Source: Pseudomonas petrae
GTDB lineage: Bacteria > Pseudomonadota > Gammaproteobacteria > Pseudomonadales > Pseudomonadaceae
Length of the DNA stretch: 64,000 bases
Direction: 5' to 3'
Assembly (NCBI RefSeq): GCF_021728295.1
Contig: NZ_JAKJXE010000008.1
Coordinates: 186,001 to 250,000, forward strand
Part shown: piece by piece, positions 62,016 to 64,000 of the stretch
How positions within the stretch are numbered: position 1 is the first letter of the stretch
Layout of the letters: every line of letters begins with the position of its first letter
Program-made: the position numbers and the translations under genes
Notes under the pieces: generated by a model
What the model was told of the DNA's origin: nothing
Database searches by the model: none
Seen by the model: only the letters and a program-made list of their open reading frames with translations

Positions 62016-63344
62016 TCAATCCCCAAAAGCCCCCAGCAGTAACACCACGTTCAGCACGATGATCAACAGTGCGATGCCCCAGGCCAGGGTCGTCAGCACG
62101 GGCCCGGTGACGAAATCGCCCATCAGCTTGCGGTCCGACACGAAGCGCACCAGCGGGACGATGGCGAAGGGCAGTTGCATCGACAGGATGACCTGACTCA
62201 GCACCAGCAACTTGGCGGTGCCCTGCGCGCCATAAATACTGGTCACCACAATCACCGGAATGATCGCGAGGCCCCGTGTCAGCAGGCGGCGGATCCAGCC
62301 CGGCAGGCGCAGGCGCAGAAAACCTTCCATGACGATCTGCCCGGCAAGGGTCGCCGTGACCGTGGAATTGATCCCCGAGGCCAGCAGCGCCACGCCGAAC
62401 AGCATCGACGCCATGCCCACGCCCAGCATCGGCGAAAGCAAATGGTAGGCCTGCTCGATTTCCACCACGTCGGTCTTGCCGGCCTTGTGAAACACCGTCG
62501 CCGCCGTGATCAGAATCGCCGCATTGACGAACAGCGCCAACGTCAGCGCGATCGTGCTGTCGGTCACCGCCCAGCGCAGGCCGATGCGTCGACCTTCATC
62601 CGTGCGCGGATAGGCGCGTGTCTGCACGATGGACGAGTGCAGGTACAGATTGTGCGGCATCACTGTTGCGCCAATGATGCCGATCGCCAGGTACAGCGCC
62701 TCGGGATTGGTAACCACCTCGGCCTTGGGGATGAAGCCGGCAAACAGCTCAGCCAGATCAGGCTGGGCGAGCACCATCTGGATGGCGAAGCAGGCGAAGA
62801 TGACCAGTAGCAGCGCAATCACAAACGCTTCAAGCGCCCGGAACCCGCGGCCCATGAGCAGAAAAATGAGAAACACGTCGACTGCCGAAATCACCGCGCC
62901 CCAGATCAGCGGAATACCGAACAACAGGTTCAGCGCAATGGCAGTGCCGATGACCTCGGCCAGGTCGCAGGCAATGATCGCGATCTCGCAGGCAATCCAC
63001 AGGCCAATGCACACCGGCCGGCTGCAGCGTTCGCGGCAGGCGCGCGCCAGGTCACAACCGGTGACGATGCCCAGACGCGCCGAGAGCGCCTGCAGCACAA
63101 TGGCCATCAGGTTCGACAGCAGAATCACCGACAGCAGCAGGTAGCCAAATTTCGAACCACCGGCAATGTCGGTGGCCCAGTTGCCCGGGTCCATGTAACC
63201 CACGGCGACCATATAGCCGGGGCCGGTGAACGCGAGCAGCCGCTTGAACCAGTTGCCGGTCTTGGGCATGGCGACACTGGCGCTGGGCATGCCCCCGCCG
63301 AGTGTGTCGTCGCCGGGGCTGGCAGGGTGATCGATGGGCGGCAT
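62016..63344 (-). CDS. mntH: Nramp-family Mn2+/divalent metal:H+ symporter MntH
   Basis: 442 residues with about eleven transmembrane helices. Nramp signatures: FTGPGYMVAVGYMDPGNWAT (DPGN metal-binding motif in TM1) and IGATVMPHNLYLHSSIVQTR (MPH motif in TM6 plus the consensus transport motif after it). The start was set at 63344 (MPPIDHPASPGDD); the frame is open to 63446 but the extra 34 residues are not family-like. About 30 N-terminal residues before the first helix are Pro/Ser-rich. It ends in the relic of a REP unit and is convergent with the copper chaperone gene. Confidence 0.93.
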   Translation of the reverse strand: MPPIDHPASPGDDTLGGGMPSASVAMPKTGNWFKRLLAFTGPGYMVAVGYMDPGNWATDIAGGSKFGYLLLSVILLSNLMAIVLQALSARLGIVTGCDLARACRERCSRPVCIGLWIACEIAIIACDLAEVIGTAIALNLLFGIPLIWGAVISAVDVFLIFLLMGRGFRALEAFVIALLLVIFACFAIQMVLAQPDLAELFAGFIPKAEVVTNPEALYLAIGIIGATVMPHNLYLHSSIVQTRAYPRTDEGRRIGLRWAVTDSTIALTLALFVNAAILITAATVFHKAGKTDVVEIEQAYHLLSPMLGVGMASMLFGVALLASGINSTVTATLAGQIVMEGFLRLRLPGWIRRLLTRGLAIIPVIVVTSIYGAQGTAKLLVLSQVILSMQLPFAIVPLVRFVSDRKLMGDFVTGPVLTTLAWGIALLIIVLNVVLLLGAFGD

Positions 63345-63476
63345 TGGGGATTCCGGCGTTGAATATTGAATGATCGGAATTGGCGACTGGCTGGGCACTT
63401 TGGCCCCGCTGTTCGGTTTTAGCGCCTGTGTATCGCATACCAGCACGCTTGGCGTGGCGCGTCCAATCGGAGCGCC

Positions 63477-64000
63477 TTAGCGGGACAGCGACGTCGCTGC
63501 CAGTGAGTTTAGATAATCCCCAAAGCCTTCTTTGCACCGGTAGTCTTTTCGTGCGCTGGTGGTGACGCTGTTCGCAGAAATCCACGCGATGGACGCGCCG
63601 ACGCGTTGCAGATCGGCGACCAGATGCACGTCTTCATGGGCGGCCAGCGCCTTGAAACCGCCGGCCTGCTGATAAGCATCGGCGCTGACGCCCAGGTTCG
63701 CGCCGTGGATGTGCCGATGGTCATCGACCGGGCGGTACAGCGAGTCGTAGCGTTGGCGCACATGCTCGGGGTGCCCGGACCAGTCATCGACTTCGACGAT
63801 GCCGCACACCGCGTCCACCTTCAGGCTGACCTGATGCGCCAGCCAGGCATAGGGCACGACGCTGTCGGCGTCGGTGAACGCCAGCCAGCGGGCGCCACGT
63901 TCGAGCATCAGCCGCGCGCCTTCTGCGCGGGTCATGCCGACGTTGCGGTATGCGCAAACGTGGGTGCCAATGCCGTGGGCGGCCGCGACCCGGGCCGAGG
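63477..64000 (-). CDS. Family 2 glycosyltransferase, C-terminal part (5' end outside window)
   Basis: The leftward frame is open from the window edge to the stop at 63477 (about 174 residues). It has the GT-A pattern: CAYRNVGMTRAEGARLMLER, then AFTDADSVVPYAWLAHQV (DxD-type metal site), ICGIVEVDDW-like CGIVEVDDWSGHPE, HGANLGVSADAYQQAGGF and AAHEDVHLVADLQRVGA (ED motif). It probably transfers a sugar from a nucleotide donor. It may belong functionally with the dehydrogenase/deacetylase/methyltransferase trio 4 kb to the left on the same strand, but mntH and the copper genes lie between. Confidence 0.85.
   Translation of the reverse strand, partial: SARVAAAHGIGTHVCAYRNVGMTRAEGARLMLERGARWLAFTDADSVVPYAWLAHQVSLKVDAVCGIVEVDDWSGHPEHVRQRYDSLYRPVDDHRHIHGANLGVSADAYQQAGGFKALAAHEDVHLVADLQRVGASIAWISANSVTTSARKDYRCKEGFGDYLNSLAATSLSR

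Overview
The window is GC-rich and densely coded. Gene content and repeats point to a Pseudomonas, probably plant- or phyllosphere-associated. The evidence is the Pseudomonas-type REP elements, a kdpDE tail, a moxR-DUF58-transglutaminase operon, a PQQ glucose dehydrogenase, a PolB and an oxaloacetate decarboxylase of the PA4872 type. A complete Pantoea-like zeaxanthin-glucoside cluster is unusual for the genus and suggests one of the yellow-pigmented lineages (inference; species not determinable here).

Layout. 1-2.3 kb: end of kdpD, kdpE, then a tandem REP-pair array. 2.3-13.2 kb: patatin-like lipase, a small lipoprotein, moxR-DUF58-tgpA-CHAD, a thioesterase, tatD, an MltF-like lytic transglycosylase, doxX. 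13.3-20.2 kb: a small unknown, a PI-PLC-like protein, a zinc-type oxidoreductase with a LysR regulator, an acetylornithine-type aminotransferase, repeats, a carboxypeptidase G2-like exopeptidase. 20.4-24 kb: DNA polymerase II, a decayed LysR tail, oxaloacetate decarboxylase. 24.4-30.9 kb: a sugar-uptake operon (ATPase, permease, binding protein, LacI regulator, xylulokinase) preceded by palindromic operators and a 25-codon leader ORF. 31-36.5 kb: periplasmic aldehyde oxidoreductase paoABC and a YahK-type alcohol dehydrogenase, both read leftward. 36.8-41.6 kb: a GAF-GAF-GGDEF-EAL protein, a DUF2252 protein and a RidA-like protein. 41.6-42.4 kb: a six-unit REP-pair array.

43.1-50.6 kb: carotenoid cluster. 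crtE reads left; idi-crtX-crtY-crtI-crtB read right with start/stop overlaps; crtZ reads left and overlaps the end of crtB. Together they would turn IPP/DMAPP into GGPP, phytoene, lycopene, beta-carotene, zeaxanthin and its glucoside. The crtE-idi divergent promoter holds a TGTACA inverted repeat resembling sites of B12-dependent LitR/CarH light regulators.

50.9-64 kb: a small unknown protein, a chemoreceptor, membrane glucose dehydrogenase, a lipoprotein, a GNAT acetyltransferase, a leftward coupled trio (acyl-CoA dehydrogenase-like, PIG-L deacetylase, NodS-like methyltransferase), SCO1 plus PCu(A)C copper proteins, an eight- to nine-unit REP-pair array, mntH, and the 3' part of a glycosyltransferase that probably belongs with the trio.

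No tRNA, rRNA, CRISPR array, phage or IS transposase was seen. The most noteworthy items are the possible light operator of the crt cluster, the glycosyltransferase/deacetylase/methyltransferase/acyl-CoA dehydrogenase module with its Nod-factor-like logic, the translationally coupled leader ORF with double operators in front of the sugar operon, and the higher-order REP arrays.
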